Shown here: positions 1 to 8,420 of the stretch, piece by piece | Layout of the letters: each line of letters opens with the position of its first letter | How positions within the stretch are numbered: position 1 is the first letter of the stretch | From: Legionella sp. | Lineage (GTDB): Bacteria; Pseudomonadota; Gammaproteobacteria; Legionellales; Legionellaceae | Direction: 5' to 3' | Assembly: GCA_002786205.1 (NCBI GenBank) | Contig: PEQM01000038.1 | Span: forward strand, 1 to 52,302 | DNA length: 52,302 nucleotides | The notes under the pieces: generated by a model | Database searches by the model: none | Seen by the model: the letters and a program-made list of their open reading frames with translations, nothing else | Told to the model about the DNA's origin: nothing | Translations under genes and position numbers: made by a program

Positions 1-92
1 TGAAAAACTCATAACTGGGGTTAATTTAGACAAATAAGCACAGCTAAGGAAGCGTTCTCTTCCCATTCTTAAAATTAGACGCCTATCAATAA

Positions 93-145
93 GGGCCTGC
101 ATGTTTTTCATTAAGATGAATCATTTTCTACTTTGGTGCAGGCCC
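93..145. repeat. Inverted repeat with 9-bp perfect arms, in the non-coding left edge
   Basis: GGGCCTGCA at 93-101 pairs exactly with TGCAGGCCC at 137-145 around a 35-base AT-rich loop. No T-tract follows, so a simple intrinsic terminator is unlikely. It could be the 3' hairpin of an upstream gene or a small repeat element. The rest of 1-287 holds no gene I can support; the last part should carry the promoter of the gene starting at 288, but I see no clear -35/-10 pair. Confidence 0.5.
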
Positions 146-287
146 CATAAGACCCACCTTATTTAACCATACTCATTAGGGCGAATAAATCGGGTAAAAA
201 TGAATCGCCTCAAGAACTGACTATCAAACCATCAACATAGTCTATAATTAAACAACAAGGATTATTATCCATATAAACGGGCACCTC

Positions 288-1997
288 ATGACTACATTAG
301 ATAAATATGAGGCAAGGATTGACAGTGGAATCTATGGAGAAGACATTGCTCAATTGGTTACGCAAAATGAAATAAATATCGCCCATCATATTAATAGCTA
401 TAATAATAAACCGAGTGAGTTACCACTAAAGTCTCTAAGTCAATCAGACTACCCGCAACTTAAATCAACGAATCTCGCCGAGCAATCCACTTTACTTTAT
501 GGCACTTTATTAAATGGCATCACGTCAACAGCTGATTGTTGGCGTACTACTGCGGATAGCACTGCCAGAGCGCCCCTTGAGAAAATGCAAGAGCATTTTA
601 AACAGTTGTATTCCGCGCCTAGACAAGATACCAAAATCCACATCAATGGATTATTTGATCATTTGAATAGCTGGCTGCAGCTACCCCATAATGATCCAGT
701 CAATCAAGCACAAGCCATATCCTTTTGTCGTTCTATGCATACTATACTGGGAATCATCCGTATTCAGCTTGAACAATCAACAAAATCTTGGCTAATTCAG
801 GTTGCTATACAAACAATGACGGGTTTAAATATAAAGGAATCTTTAGCCAAAATAGACAACTTGCTAATAGCAATAAATGATAAACATACCAGTTTGACAA
901 CCATGGCAACAGCTGACCAAGAGCAGGTAATTGAGCCAAATAAGCAACCGATACAGGAAGGTCAGCCTCTTTCTTCATTACAGGACATTCTAAATGAACA
1001 ATTTTCAGACTTAATAAAAACTCAGAAAGAAACTCAACTTATCACTTTAGAGACAACGTTAACAGAAACATGCTCGAACTTAGATAGCTTAATTAAACTG
1101 CGAACAAAAAAAGTCACACTAGACAAGGAGATCCAAAGTGCATCTTTTGAGTTAGAACAGAAAAGGGGCCAATTAAAAACATTATTAAATAATAAATCAA
1201 ATGAATTACCGCAAAGCCCTCAAAAATTAGAACCCCAAAAAGATAAGTCTTTTATGAAAGAAATAGCTAAGACTATAAAAGTGCTGTTTAGAAAAACCAC
1301 CGAAAAGCAAACTCATTCCAGTTTACCCATTATCGAATCGATGGCTCCTGTGAGAGAGGAAAAGAATTTCATCACAGATATAGGCGGTCTTAAACAAGAA
1401 ATTTCGAGTAAGGAAAACTATATCGTGCAATTACAAGAAAACGCCAAGGGTCTAGAGAATGACATTACCCTGACAGAAAAAAAAATTACCCAAGATACCC
1501 ATACCATAGCGAGAACATCAACTGATACGCTGCAAGACATCTTGGAGACTACTCAAAAAACTAAAGACGTAGTGACAAGCTACAATCAACTGTCTCAAAA
1601 AATAGATGAGCTTGATGAGATGAGCTCCTCTGTAACTAAAATCATACAAAAGCATAATACGTGGCATGTAAAACTATCTAATTTTATGGCAAAAATATCC
1701 TCTTTATTTTTAACAAAAACAGCTAAAACAATCAATGAGGCTTATTCTCTGCAACAAGAAATATCTCAAGCCCTCAAGCAATGCACCCAGGAGCTGGAAT
1801 CTTTTAACCAACAAACTCATCTATTAAAAACTAGACCCCAATCAGTAAAAGCATCATCATCTGATTCAACAACTGATTCAATAACACACTTTAAAGAAAT
1901 TAAAGAACAATTTGAGAACATGAAAATTAATAAACTTGCACCAAAGGCTGTTGATTTAACGGTGTTTCCTGAATCATCATCATCTAAACTAAATTAG
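288..1997 (+). CDS. Coiled-coil protein of unknown function, candidate Dot/Icm effector
   Basis: I do not recognise a family for this 569-residue protein. It is hydrophilic, has no signal peptide and no clear membrane segment, and is rich in Q, K, E, S and T. Long helical stretches with heptad-like spacing run from about residue 235 to 300, 360 to 405 and 415 to 510, so coiled coils are likely. The C-terminus is polar and serine-rich (FPESSSSKLN) after an E/K-rich helix, which fits the loose pattern of Dot/Icm C-terminal secretion signals. The start at 288 has only a weak ribosome site (GGGC upstream). It stands alone, about 300 bases before a U-box gene on the same strand. The effector role is inference from architecture and neighbourhood only. 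Confidence 0.75.
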   Translation: MTTLDKYEARIDSGIYGEDIAQLVTQNEINIAHHINSYNNKPSELPLKSLSQSDYPQLKSTNLAEQSTLLYGTLLNGITSTADCWRTTADSTARAPLEKMQEHFKQLYSAPRQDTKIHINGLFDHLNSWLQLPHNDPVNQAQAISFCRSMHTILGIIRIQLEQSTKSWLIQVAIQTMTGLNIKESLAKIDNLLIAINDKHTSLTTMATADQEQVIEPNKQPIQEGQPLSSLQDILNEQFSDLIKTQKETQLITLETTLTETCSNLDSLIKLRTKKVTLDKEIQSASFELEQKRGQLKTLLNNKSNELPQSPQKLEPQKDKSFMKEIAKTIKVLFRKTTEKQTHSSLPIIESMAPVREEKNFITDIGGLKQEISSKENYIVQLQENAKGLENDITLTEKKITQDTHTIARTSTDTLQDILETTQKTKDVVTSYNQLSQKIDELDEMSSSVTKIIQKHNTWHVKLSNFMAKISSLFLTKTAKTINEAYSLQQEISQALKQCTQELESFNQQTHLLKTRPQSVKASSSDSTTDSITHFKEIKEQFENMKINKLAPKAVDLTVFPESSSSKLN

Positions 1998-2241
1998 CAC
2001 AAATAGTATGTAATTTACCAAAGTCTTGCACTAAATTTCATTTTATTCGACATAGAATACTGATGTCCTCATTCTAATCCTTTAAATAAGTCATACCTAT
2101 TGTATTGATTACCCCCGGACTCTTAGAGACCATCATTAAGCTATTGTATTTATAAGACAAGACACTGCAGTTAACCTCTTGCATTCATTACCGGTAGTTC
2201 AACTGAGCGTCTTGCGCCCCCGCTTAATCATCAGGCAGCAA

Positions 2242-2270
2242 TTGCAGTCTTATAACTTGCTTGTTATGCT
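2242..2270 (+). promoter_or_regulatory. Possible sigma-70 type promoter of the U-box gene
   Basis: TTGCAG at 2242-2247 and TATGCT at 2265-2270 are separated by 17 bases and lie 30 bases upstream of the start at 2300. Both hexamers are only partial matches to consensus. The preceding part of the 1998-2299 spacer shows no other feature I can support. Confidence 0.35.
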
Positions 2271-2299
2271 AGCGTCATTTTCTTCATCGCAGAGGCTCT

Positions 2300-3463
2300 A
2301 TGCCATGGAATAAAAACGCCATCATCTCAACAGATAATGGTTTGGAATATCAAATTTTTAAGTACACTTGCAATCATCCTGCAACAAGCATTACCGAAAT
2401 ATCGATTAATGGATACCAAGGGAAACATTATCAAATCAGTGTGAAAGCAGCGAGTAGCTCTAATCATGATACCCTTAAAAATACATTACAAAATACAGGG
2501 TTTCTTCTAGCCAATAGCGATAATGACAAAGTGATTGTGTCTTCTTCTGACCCTCTTGTGCTTTGTTATTTTTTATTTACCCTACAACAAATAGAACACT
2601 CACTAAACGAGGTTATCCCAACACTATCTCATGACATGAGATTGCCAGCCTGTCAGCAGCCCTTTAGCATGCCTGAATGGAATAGAATTGGTTTATTTAC
2701 ACAAACCATCGCCCCTCATAATCCAGAGTCTCCTGTTAGTATTAATCGACGGGTATTGTATCAGTCCATGAAAAATCAACAGACCCTCATCAGTGAATTT
2801 TTACTCTATAGCATGACCAATGGACTGTATAAATTTGAATTCAAACTCAACACGCCAAATAACGCATTCCTGTCTTCACTCTTTACATCTAACCATAGCG
2901 AAATGACTGAAAAGGCCATTGCATTAAAAAACGCATTCCAACAAAATGGCTTGCCTGTACAAAGAAACAATCTATCCAATAGTTTTCATCTGTTATTTAG
3001 TACTGATAGGATCAAAGAATTTGAACGATTACTTACTTTAATCGGCAGATTTAGCCCTCAATTTAAAGCGATGCTCCCGTCATTTATCCAGCATATCAAG
3101 CCCATATTACACAGGTCGCATCAGCAACGCTTAGAAGAGCTAGGCTTTAACGAGAAAGAATTGTCTTTGGCAGACAAAGCGCTTTATGATACCTATTGTT
3201 GTGCTCTAAGTTACGACCTGATGACACATCCTGTTTTTGATCCTAGAACCCCTCATTATCATTTTGAGCGCAGCTGGATAATAGAAGCGCTCAAACGCAA
3301 ACCAATGCACCCTTATACGCGCCAACCGTTAACTGTAGAACAATTGCAACTAAACAGTACATTGAAAAAAGCAATAGATGATTTTGTGGAGAAACTAATT
3401 TCTTCATACGGCTTATCGCAAAATGAGCATTATGTCACCGAACAAAGAACCCCAACAATCTAA
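2300..3463 (+). CDS. U-box domain protein, probable secreted E3 ubiquitin ligase
   Basis: The protein has 387 residues. Residues about 297-367 read as a U-box: the core ALSYDLMTHPVFDP, then FERSWIIEALKR, then PYTRQPLTVEQLQLNSTLKK, in the same order and spacing as CHIP-type U-boxes (SxELMxxPV, xxxWL, TRxPL, NxxLKxxI). U-boxes recruit E2 enzymes and are a eukaryotic fold that Legionella uses in effectors such as LubX and GobX. The first 290 residues match nothing I know and may bind the target or localise the protein. There is no signal peptide, as expected for a Dot/Icm substrate. AGAGG lies four bases before the ATG. A bidirectional terminator follows. It could be a LubX paralogue, but the single C-terminal U-box differs from LubX's two. 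Confidence 0.85.
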   Translation: MPWNKNAIISTDNGLEYQIFKYTCNHPATSITEISINGYQGKHYQISVKAASSSNHDTLKNTLQNTGFLLANSDNDKVIVSSSDPLVLCYFLFTLQQIEHSLNEVIPTLSHDMRLPACQQPFSMPEWNRIGLFTQTIAPHNPESPVSINRRVLYQSMKNQQTLISEFLLYSMTNGLYKFEFKLNTPNNAFLSSLFTSNHSEMTEKAIALKNAFQQNGLPVQRNNLSNSFHLLFSTDRIKEFERLLTLIGRFSPQFKAMLPSFIQHIKPILHRSHQQRLEELGFNEKELSLADKALYDTYCCALSYDLMTHPVFDPRTPHYHFERSWIIEALKRKPMHPYTRQPLTVEQLQLNSTLKKAIDDFVEKLISSYGLSQNEHYVTEQRTPTI

Positions 3464-3464
3464 G

Positions 3465-3494
3465 GCGCTGGAGACCAATGGTCAACACGCTCTA
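3465..3494. repeat. Dispersed 30-bp repeat, copy 1
   Basis: GCGCTGGAGACCAATGGTCA and the following ACACGCTCTA match the segment at 51881-51910 in 27 of 30 positions by eye. It lies directly behind the stop codon of the U-box gene. No function is known to me. Confidence 0.55.
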
Positions 3495-3518
3495 GGATCA
3501 TCAATTTATTTTCCCCAT

Positions 3519-3548
3519 AAAAAAAGAGCCTCATTGGGCTCTTTTTTA
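3519..3548. terminator. Bidirectional intrinsic terminator
   Basis: The stem AGAGCC (3525-3530) and GGCTCT (3537-3542) encloses TCATTG. It is flanked by an A-run on the left and a T-run on the right, so it can end the U-box transcript from the left and the fis transcript from the right. Confidence 0.85.
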
Positions 3549-3562
3549 TTTTATTTAATCAA

Positions 3563-3844
3563 TTAATCTCTTGTGCCTACGTATTTGTCATCGAAATAAC
3601 GTCTGAGCTTAGTCCTTAATGTCCCACGACTAATTCCAAGCATGATTGCTGCTCTGGACTGATTGTACTTGCAATGTTCCATTACTGCGCGAAATAGAGG
3701 GGTTTCGATTTCTTCAAGCACAAATTGGTATAAGTCAACAGGATCAGTTCCCTTAAGCTCAGAAAAATATTTTTGTACGGAATGGGTTACGCTTTCGGCT
3801 AGTGAGGCAGTGGTTTGCGCTGCATCATTACTGATTGTTGTCAT
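3563..3844 (-). CDS. fis: Fis family DNA-binding regulator
   Basis: This 93-residue protein has the Fis layout: a variable N-terminus, a dimerisation helix region (DLYQFVLEEIETPLFRAVME), and a C-terminal helix-turn-helix (NQSRAAIMLGISRGTLRTKL) that is almost canonical. Fis is a nucleoid-associated dimer that bends DNA. Legionella has several Fis paralogues, and two were reported to repress effector genes directly; the position near letE and pdxH suggests the one called Fis1 in L. pneumophila, which is inference. AAGGAGG stands 10 bases before the ATG. The gene is a single unit between a terminator and the DUF945 gene, unlike the dusB-fis operon of enterobacteria. Confidence 0.92.
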   Translation of the reverse strand: MTTISNDAAQTTASLAESVTHSVQKYFSELKGTDPVDLYQFVLEEIETPLFRAVMEHCKYNQSRAAIMLGISRGTLRTKLRRYFDDKYVGTRD

Positions 3845-3991
3845 TGTGTTTAGCTCCTCCTTAAAAAAACAGTATCTTACCGAATTGATCTTTTTCTGAC
3901 AAGGGTAGAAAGTAAAAAACTCTATTAAAATTCAATGAAATAATCTATTTCCATGCACAAATCAGAGGAATAAATAAAAACATTTGATAGG

Positions 3992-4024
3992 GTCTGAAAG
4001 AAGAAAAAATTTCCTCTTCCAGAC
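3992..4024 (-). terminator. Probable terminator of the DUF945 gene
   Basis: GTCTGAAAGAAGAAA (3992-4006) pairs with TTTCCTCTTCCAGAC (4010-4024) at 13 of 15 positions. On the minus strand it comes just after the stop codon and is followed shortly by a T-rich stretch. Confidence 0.45.
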
Positions 4025-4031
4025 GATTGAG

Positions 4032-5474
4032 TTAAAACATCAACATAGAAGGATCAAACGAATGACCATTGATGGTTAATTGCCCTTGTAGCAGCGATAA
4101 TTCGATAACATAATCGGTTCCTGATGCAACTAAAAGGCCTTTTTGCAACATGGTATTCACTTGTTTTTCGGCTTGCATTACCGCCAATTGCTGATTAGTT
4201 AATGCAGGCGTATTAGCCGTATTCAACTGCTGCATCAAGGCTTGTTGCATCTCAGGTTGTTTGCTTAATTGTTGTAATATAGACTGCTGTAGTAGCTGTT
4301 TAATTAATACAATCGGTGCTTTAAGCTGAGCATGACCTTGAACTTTTTGCATCAATTCAAAAGGATTGGCACTGTCATTTTTAGGGATAGTTAGTAATAA
4401 ATTACCGTCAACCAAACCTTCTGGAAACTTGAATTGACATTTTTTAATTTCCAGCTCAGCCCCTTTATTAAATAATTTGGGCAACTCAGGTAACATGGCT
4501 ATCATTGCCTGCTGACGTTCTTCATCGGTGCCATTTTGCATTTGATTGGATTGCTGATTAATTTGTGCCAATACATCTGCATCCAAATTTCTTAATGCGA
4601 TTTCAAACTCACCCGGACCATAGGTTTTTTTATCTGCTAATACCGAGTCAACCGCTAACGTAAACTGCGTATGAAATAAGTTGTCATCAATATCGCTATC
4701 AGAAACCAAAGTCAGCTTTTTGACACCCAGTAAGGTTTCTGTTTTTTCCATCACAGTAAAAGCAGGCAACTCAAAATGCACGCGCCCCAAATAAAGGCCA
4801 TTTTTTGCTTCATGCATATTATAATGAGCAGTCACCTTATCTAATTCTGCTTTGATGTTGTCTTTAAAGAAATTAATGCCATTGATAACGATTTGGCCAT
4901 CCATTTGCTCTTTGCTGTTAGACAAATTCATCGAGGTCTTAAAACCTTCCCAGGTTACAGTGCCTGAACCGTCTTTCCCTACTAATTTAAACTCAGGAAT
5001 AGCAAGCTCTATCGTACTTTTTAACCAGTAATTGATGAAAATACTGATATCAAACTGGGGTTTTATCGAATCACTGGCAAACTGCTCATCAAATTGTTTG
5101 TAATACTGCTCTGGTAAAGCAATCGTGCTTTCAGCATAGCCCATGCCAAACTTTAAGGTATGATGACAATAAATCACCGGACCATGACAAATAGTTATCG
5201 GGGTAATGAGCTCATGATCTTGAGCTGCAATGGTTTGTGTATTTCCATTGTCGTCGGTAACAATGCGTTCAGCAACATGCAAACGCCATTTAATGTCTGC
5301 GTGAGAAGAAAACCAGCCTCTATCGTAATGTTCTACTTGTGCCAATAAGCCATTCGTTTGATTGATTACTGCGATGTTCCGTTTAATGGTCCTTTCCGTA
5401 AGAAAACCCATGCCATAATATCCGCCAAGGATTAAAACGGCCAGGATAAGTATTAATCCTGTAAGTTTTTTCAT
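4032..5474 (-). CDS. DUF945 / YdgA-like inner-membrane-anchored periplasmic protein
   Basis: An N-terminal hydrophobic segment (LTGLILILAVLILGGYYGMG) is followed by a pattern typical of DUF945 proteins (related to E. coli YdgA): NQTNGLLAQVEHYDRGWFSS, where VxxYxRGWFxS is the family hallmark. The remainder is beta-rich, with a Q-rich region near residues 400-440. The molecular role of the family is not established. Two adjacent ATG codons are possible starts; the one at 5474 has GGAGG five bases upstream and is preferred over 5477 and over a TTG at 5486. The gene is monocistronic by spacing. Confidence 0.85.
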   Translation of the reverse strand: MKKLTGLILILAVLILGGYYGMGFLTERTIKRNIAVINQTNGLLAQVEHYDRGWFSSHADIKWRLHVAERIVTDDNGNTQTIAAQDHELITPITICHGPVIYCHHTLKFGMGYAESTIALPEQYYKQFDEQFASDSIKPQFDISIFINYWLKSTIELAIPEFKLVGKDGSGTVTWEGFKTSMNLSNSKEQMDGQIVINGINFFKDNIKAELDKVTAHYNMHEAKNGLYLGRVHFELPAFTVMEKTETLLGVKKLTLVSDSDIDDNLFHTQFTLAVDSVLADKKTYGPGEFEIALRNLDADVLAQINQQSNQMQNGTDEERQQAMIAMLPELPKLFNKGAELEIKKCQFKFPEGLVDGNLLLTIPKNDSANPFELMQKVQGHAQLKAPIVLIKQLLQQSILQQLSKQPEMQQALMQQLNTANTPALTNQQLAVMQAEKQVNTMLQKGLLVASGTDYVIELSLLQGQLTINGHSFDPSMLMF

Positions 5475-5660
5475 CATTACCTCCAAGTTATTAGTATGAT
5501 GCGCCTTTTTCTAGAACGCAGCAAACAAAGTATAGCAGGAAATGAAATAAGAGCGACATACTTCTGTGATGAAGACGAGAAGAGAATACGCCTCCATCAC
5601 ACTGAAAAATAAAGAAATCTATAACAGAGAGCCCCTGAGAGGCATCGATGAGTAGTTCAT

Positions 5661-5686
5661 GGCTATTCAATCTATTATGAATAAGC
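5661..5686 (-). terminator. Hairpin behind the MFS gene
   Basis: GGCTATTCA (5661-5669) and TGAATAAGCC (5677-5686) form a stem with one bulged base, just downstream of the MFS stop codon. No T-tract follows, so termination is uncertain. Confidence 0.3.
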
Positions 5687-5707
5687 CAACTTGGGCCTAA
5701 GAACTGG

Positions 5708-7021
5708 TTATTTCTCTGTTTTGATATCCCCTAAAGACAAAGGCTTGCAATAGGTTTCCTTGATTGTAAAAGCCAAGAAAAGAGCAACCAAAGAGCACAA
5801 TGGCAATATTTTTAAACCCGCCTGAAAATCGCTGAGCAATAAACTGTCTACATGATAAGCTCTAACACCAGAGACCAAGTCCACCATGCGTCCTACAAAA
5901 GGCTGCAACAAGGCACCGATAAAAATAGAGGTCATATTGGTGAACGCAATAGATGTGCCTATCACATGACGCTGATGCAATTCAGTCGATACTGCATACG
6001 CTATAGCCACACCCGTATTGGTTAAACCAAAAACAAAAAAGATAACATAGGCCAAATTCCTATCCAGATTGGGTAGAAAAACAAACAAAGACGTCAGGAA
6101 CAAACCGCAAACAGCAGAGAGAATCATAATCGGTTTACGTCGCCCTATTTTATCGGATAACCAACCAGACAAAGGACCGCTGATTCCCCAGCCGATAAAA
6201 ATCAGTCCTGTTGCAAAAGCGGCAGCATGAGCATCCAAGCCCCGCCCAAACTGTAGGTATGCGGGTCCTATTGCTTCGCCAATCACCGCAGTTGGACCAA
6301 ATAAAAAACCTGCATACAAGGCATTTAACCAGGTTTGACGACAAGAAAGAACAATCTTTAAGCTTTGTAATATGGTAACTGATTTTTTTGTAATGGTTTC
6401 TTTTTGGATGGCATCAGGCTTGTCCTGAATGAATTGATTCAACAGACCAGCCAAAACAATAAACAGCGCGGCCATAATAAACATGCTATAACGCCAGCCG
6501 ACTGTACTTACTAAAAAGGAGACAGGAGCCTCTCCAGCAGCAGCACCAAGCATGCCCAAAGACTGAGTTAACCCGGACAACAATCCGAGCATAGTGGGAG
6601 GAAACCAGGAGGTAGCCAGACGTAAAGAACAAACAAAAGCAAAGGCTGCGCTAAAACCGATTAACATACGCCCTGCTGATGCAGTAAACAACCCATTAGC
6701 CATGCCAAACACACAGCAACCAAATGCGGTGATTAAAGACATGATGGTTAATAACCAGCGCACACTCAATCTATCCACCGTTAAACCAACGGGAATTTGC
6801 ATCAAAATGTAAGGCATATAAAAAGAAGCAGTCAAAATACCAAATCCAGCCTCATTGATGCCAAAATCTTTTTGTAGGTATTGATGCATCACTCCCGGCG
6901 CTACACGGGCCAAATAATCAGAAAAATAAAAAGCCGCCGCCAGTCCCCACACCAACCACGCACAAGCCATATAACTTTTACGTGCCACACTTTGTTCTGT
7001 CACTGTATTGAATGTATTCAT
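5708..7021 (-). CDS. Major facilitator superfamily transporter
   Basis: The 437-residue protein has about twelve hydrophobic segments arranged as two six-helix halves with a polar loop near residues 205-225. The loop after helix 2 carries VGLTVDRLSVRWLL, the MFS motif A (G-x3-D-R-x-G/S-R-R); the second half has GWLSDKIGRRKPIM, the same motif repeated. It should act in the inner membrane as a proton-coupled or facilitated transporter. The substrate cannot be read from sequence. It is related in style to the many Legionella MFS carriers for amino acids, organic acids or siderophores. It diverges from the SseB-like gene with about 170 bases between. Confidence 0.88.
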   Translation of the reverse strand: MNTFNTVTEQSVARKSYMACAWLVWGLAAAFYFSDYLARVAPGVMHQYLQKDFGINEAGFGILTASFYMPYILMQIPVGLTVDRLSVRWLLTIMSLITAFGCCVFGMANGLFTASAGRMLIGFSAAFAFVCSLRLATSWFPPTMLGLLSGLTQSLGMLGAAAGEAPVSFLVSTVGWRYSMFIMAALFIVLAGLLNQFIQDKPDAIQKETITKKSVTILQSLKIVLSCRQTWLNALYAGFLFGPTAVIGEAIGPAYLQFGRGLDAHAAAFATGLIFIGWGISGPLSGWLSDKIGRRKPIMILSAVCGLFLTSLFVFLPNLDRNLAYVIFFVFGLTNTGVAIAYAVSTELHQRHVIGTSIAFTNMTSIFIGALLQPFVGRMVDLVSGVRAYHVDSLLLSDFQAGLKILPLCSLVALFLAFTIKETYCKPLSLGDIKTEK

Positions 7022-7195
7022 AAACTCTCTACGGGTTATAATTTCTTATGCATAATGAAAAAACTGTTTTCATGCATTAAATATCCTATACAGTATTTAT
7101 CATAGATGGGCTTAATAAATCTACCCCTGTCTATTTTAAATCATTAGCCATCTTGCTCTGGCTTGGTTATAATAGTTGGTTTGAGTCGAGTAATC

Positions 7196-7588
7196 ATGAC
7201 TAGTTTAGATGATGCAATAAAAGCAGCGTTTGCGGCTGAAGGAAATTTAAAAGAAGCCAATAAAGCCTACCTGGAATTTATAAAAGCCAATTTTATTATC
7301 CCTATAGAACGACCCCTAGAAGAAACAGATGAACCCAAGGTGTTGTTTTTTCAGGAAAAAAACAAAGCTTTTTTACCTGTATTTACTGACCCCGCTTATT
7401 TGAATGCATGGGCCAAAGAAATCGAGAACAGCATTCATATCCTAAAACTTAGCGGCGTTGATTTGCTAAAAGGCATCGGCGATGAGACTACTGTTTGCTT
7501 AAACATAGGCACATCCGTCTATAAAGAATTCAACCCTTCCGAAATTGCCCGTATGCGATCGATGGTATTAAAGTTTTTCAATAACTAA
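7196..7588 (+). CDS. SseB-like N-terminal domain protein
   Basis: This 130-residue protein starts MTSLDDAIKAAFAAEG; the ATG at 7196 is preferred over a TTG at 7163. The middle contains FLPVFTDPAYLNAWAKE, which resembles the conserved 'LPVFTS...L..W' core of SseB N-terminal domain proteins. SseB in E. coli enhances serine sensitivity by an unclear mechanism; the same domain recurs in small bacterial proteins of unknown role. No signal peptide or membrane segment is present. It is a single gene, convergent with letE. The ribosome site is poor (GAG upstream). The family assignment is moderately sure, the function unknown. Confidence 0.75.
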   Translation: MTSLDDAIKAAFAAEGNLKEANKAYLEFIKANFIIPIERPLEETDEPKVLFFQEKNKAFLPVFTDPAYLNAWAKEIENSIHILKLSGVDLLKGIGDETTVCLNIGTSVYKEFNPSEIARMRSMVLKFFNN

Positions 7589-7644
7589 AGCAAAACACAC
7601 TGAAGAGACAGCCCTAAGAAGCGCTCTTCAGTCTAGCTCTTTTT

Positions 7645-8013
7645 TCATGCAACCAACTCTAATAATTGATAACCCACAATGGCTGAAGCGGCAATCGCGC
7701 CACTGATTTCAAAAAAGAAAGAAAGTACACTTCTTTTTTGATATTGATGCTCATTTGCTGCTTTTTCTTTATTTAACTCTTGATGCGCTTCTTGAGCATC
7801 TAAAGAGAACAATGGCGCTTCATTATAAAACCCTGCCCACCAACCTTCCGACCATAGCTCCGCTTCATAACTTCCTGCGCTGAAAGGATTTTCTTCCTCT
7901 GAAACTTCAGACAATGCACACTCATATCCAAATAAATAGCATTCTTCGTCGCTTGGATGTTCAATATTAAACTGTAGTTTTAAATCGGGCAACATGGTGG
8001 TTGTACTGTTCAT
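7645..8013 (-). CDS. letE: LetE-like transmission trait enhancer protein
   Basis: This is a 122-residue protein with an acidic N-terminal half and a hydrophobic helix near the C-terminus (FFFEISGAIAASAIVGYQLL). The central part, FGYECALSEVSEEENPFSAG followed by EAELWSEGWWAGFY, has the look of a ribosome modulation factor motif (GYxxG ... CP ... WxxGW). I assign LetE from recollection of its size, this W-rich motif and its place next to pdxH in Legionella. LetE promotes expression of traits needed for transmission in L. pneumophila; its biochemical role is not settled. A 400-base AT-rich leader with an inverted repeat lies upstream. Start ATG at 8013 follows AGAGGATAAC. Confidence 0.72.
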   Translation of the reverse strand: MNSTTTMLPDLKLQFNIEHPSDEECYLFGYECALSEVSEEENPFSAGSYEAELWSEGWWAGFYNEAPLFSLDAQEAHQELNKEKAANEHQYQKRSVLSFFFEISGAIAASAIVGYQLLELVA

Positions 8014-8099
8014 TTTGTTATCCTCTATTATGGATCCAGAATTAACTGCTTTTGCTGTCCTTTATTCAATCTTTACTCCGGTAACTAATTAAAACATCG

Positions 8100-8136
8100 T
8101 GCAAAAACAACGCCTTTTGTTTTGTATTTTTGCACT
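8100..8136. promoter_or_regulatory. Perfect 9-bp inverted repeat upstream of letE
   Basis: GTGCAAAAA (8100-8108) pairs with TTTTTGCAC (8128-8136) over a 19-base spacer. It sits 87-123 bases before the letE start, between a possible promoter and the gene. It could be an operator or an mRNA leader hairpin. Confidence 0.45.
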
Positions 8137-8176
8137 TAAAGCTATTTTACAACTTTTTCATTTTCATATCGGTTAA

Positions 8177-8204
8177 AATTTAAATATTTACACTTTTTTG
8201 ACAA
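8177..8204 (-). promoter_or_regulatory. Possible letE promoter
   Basis: On the minus strand TTGTCA (8204-8199) and TAAATT (8182-8177) are 16 bases apart in a very AT-rich stretch. The -35 box matches five of six consensus bases, the -10 box four of six. The remaining part of the 8014-8420 spacer holds no gene I can support. Confidence 0.35.
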
Positions 8205-8420
8205 TTTATTCACCGGTTTTCAATCCACTAATATAGATAATGCAATTACCAGGCCAATTTATTCTTCTCACCTGAAAAAATTTCATTTTTATTCGTAACT
8301 GATTGATTTTTAATAATTAGTTGGCTTTGCTTTTATTCTTGAAGGATGGAAGATCATCTGTATTTTATCCGCATAGAAAAGGATAAGACCTCTTGTTAGT
8401 CTCTGTTGCACAACCAACGC

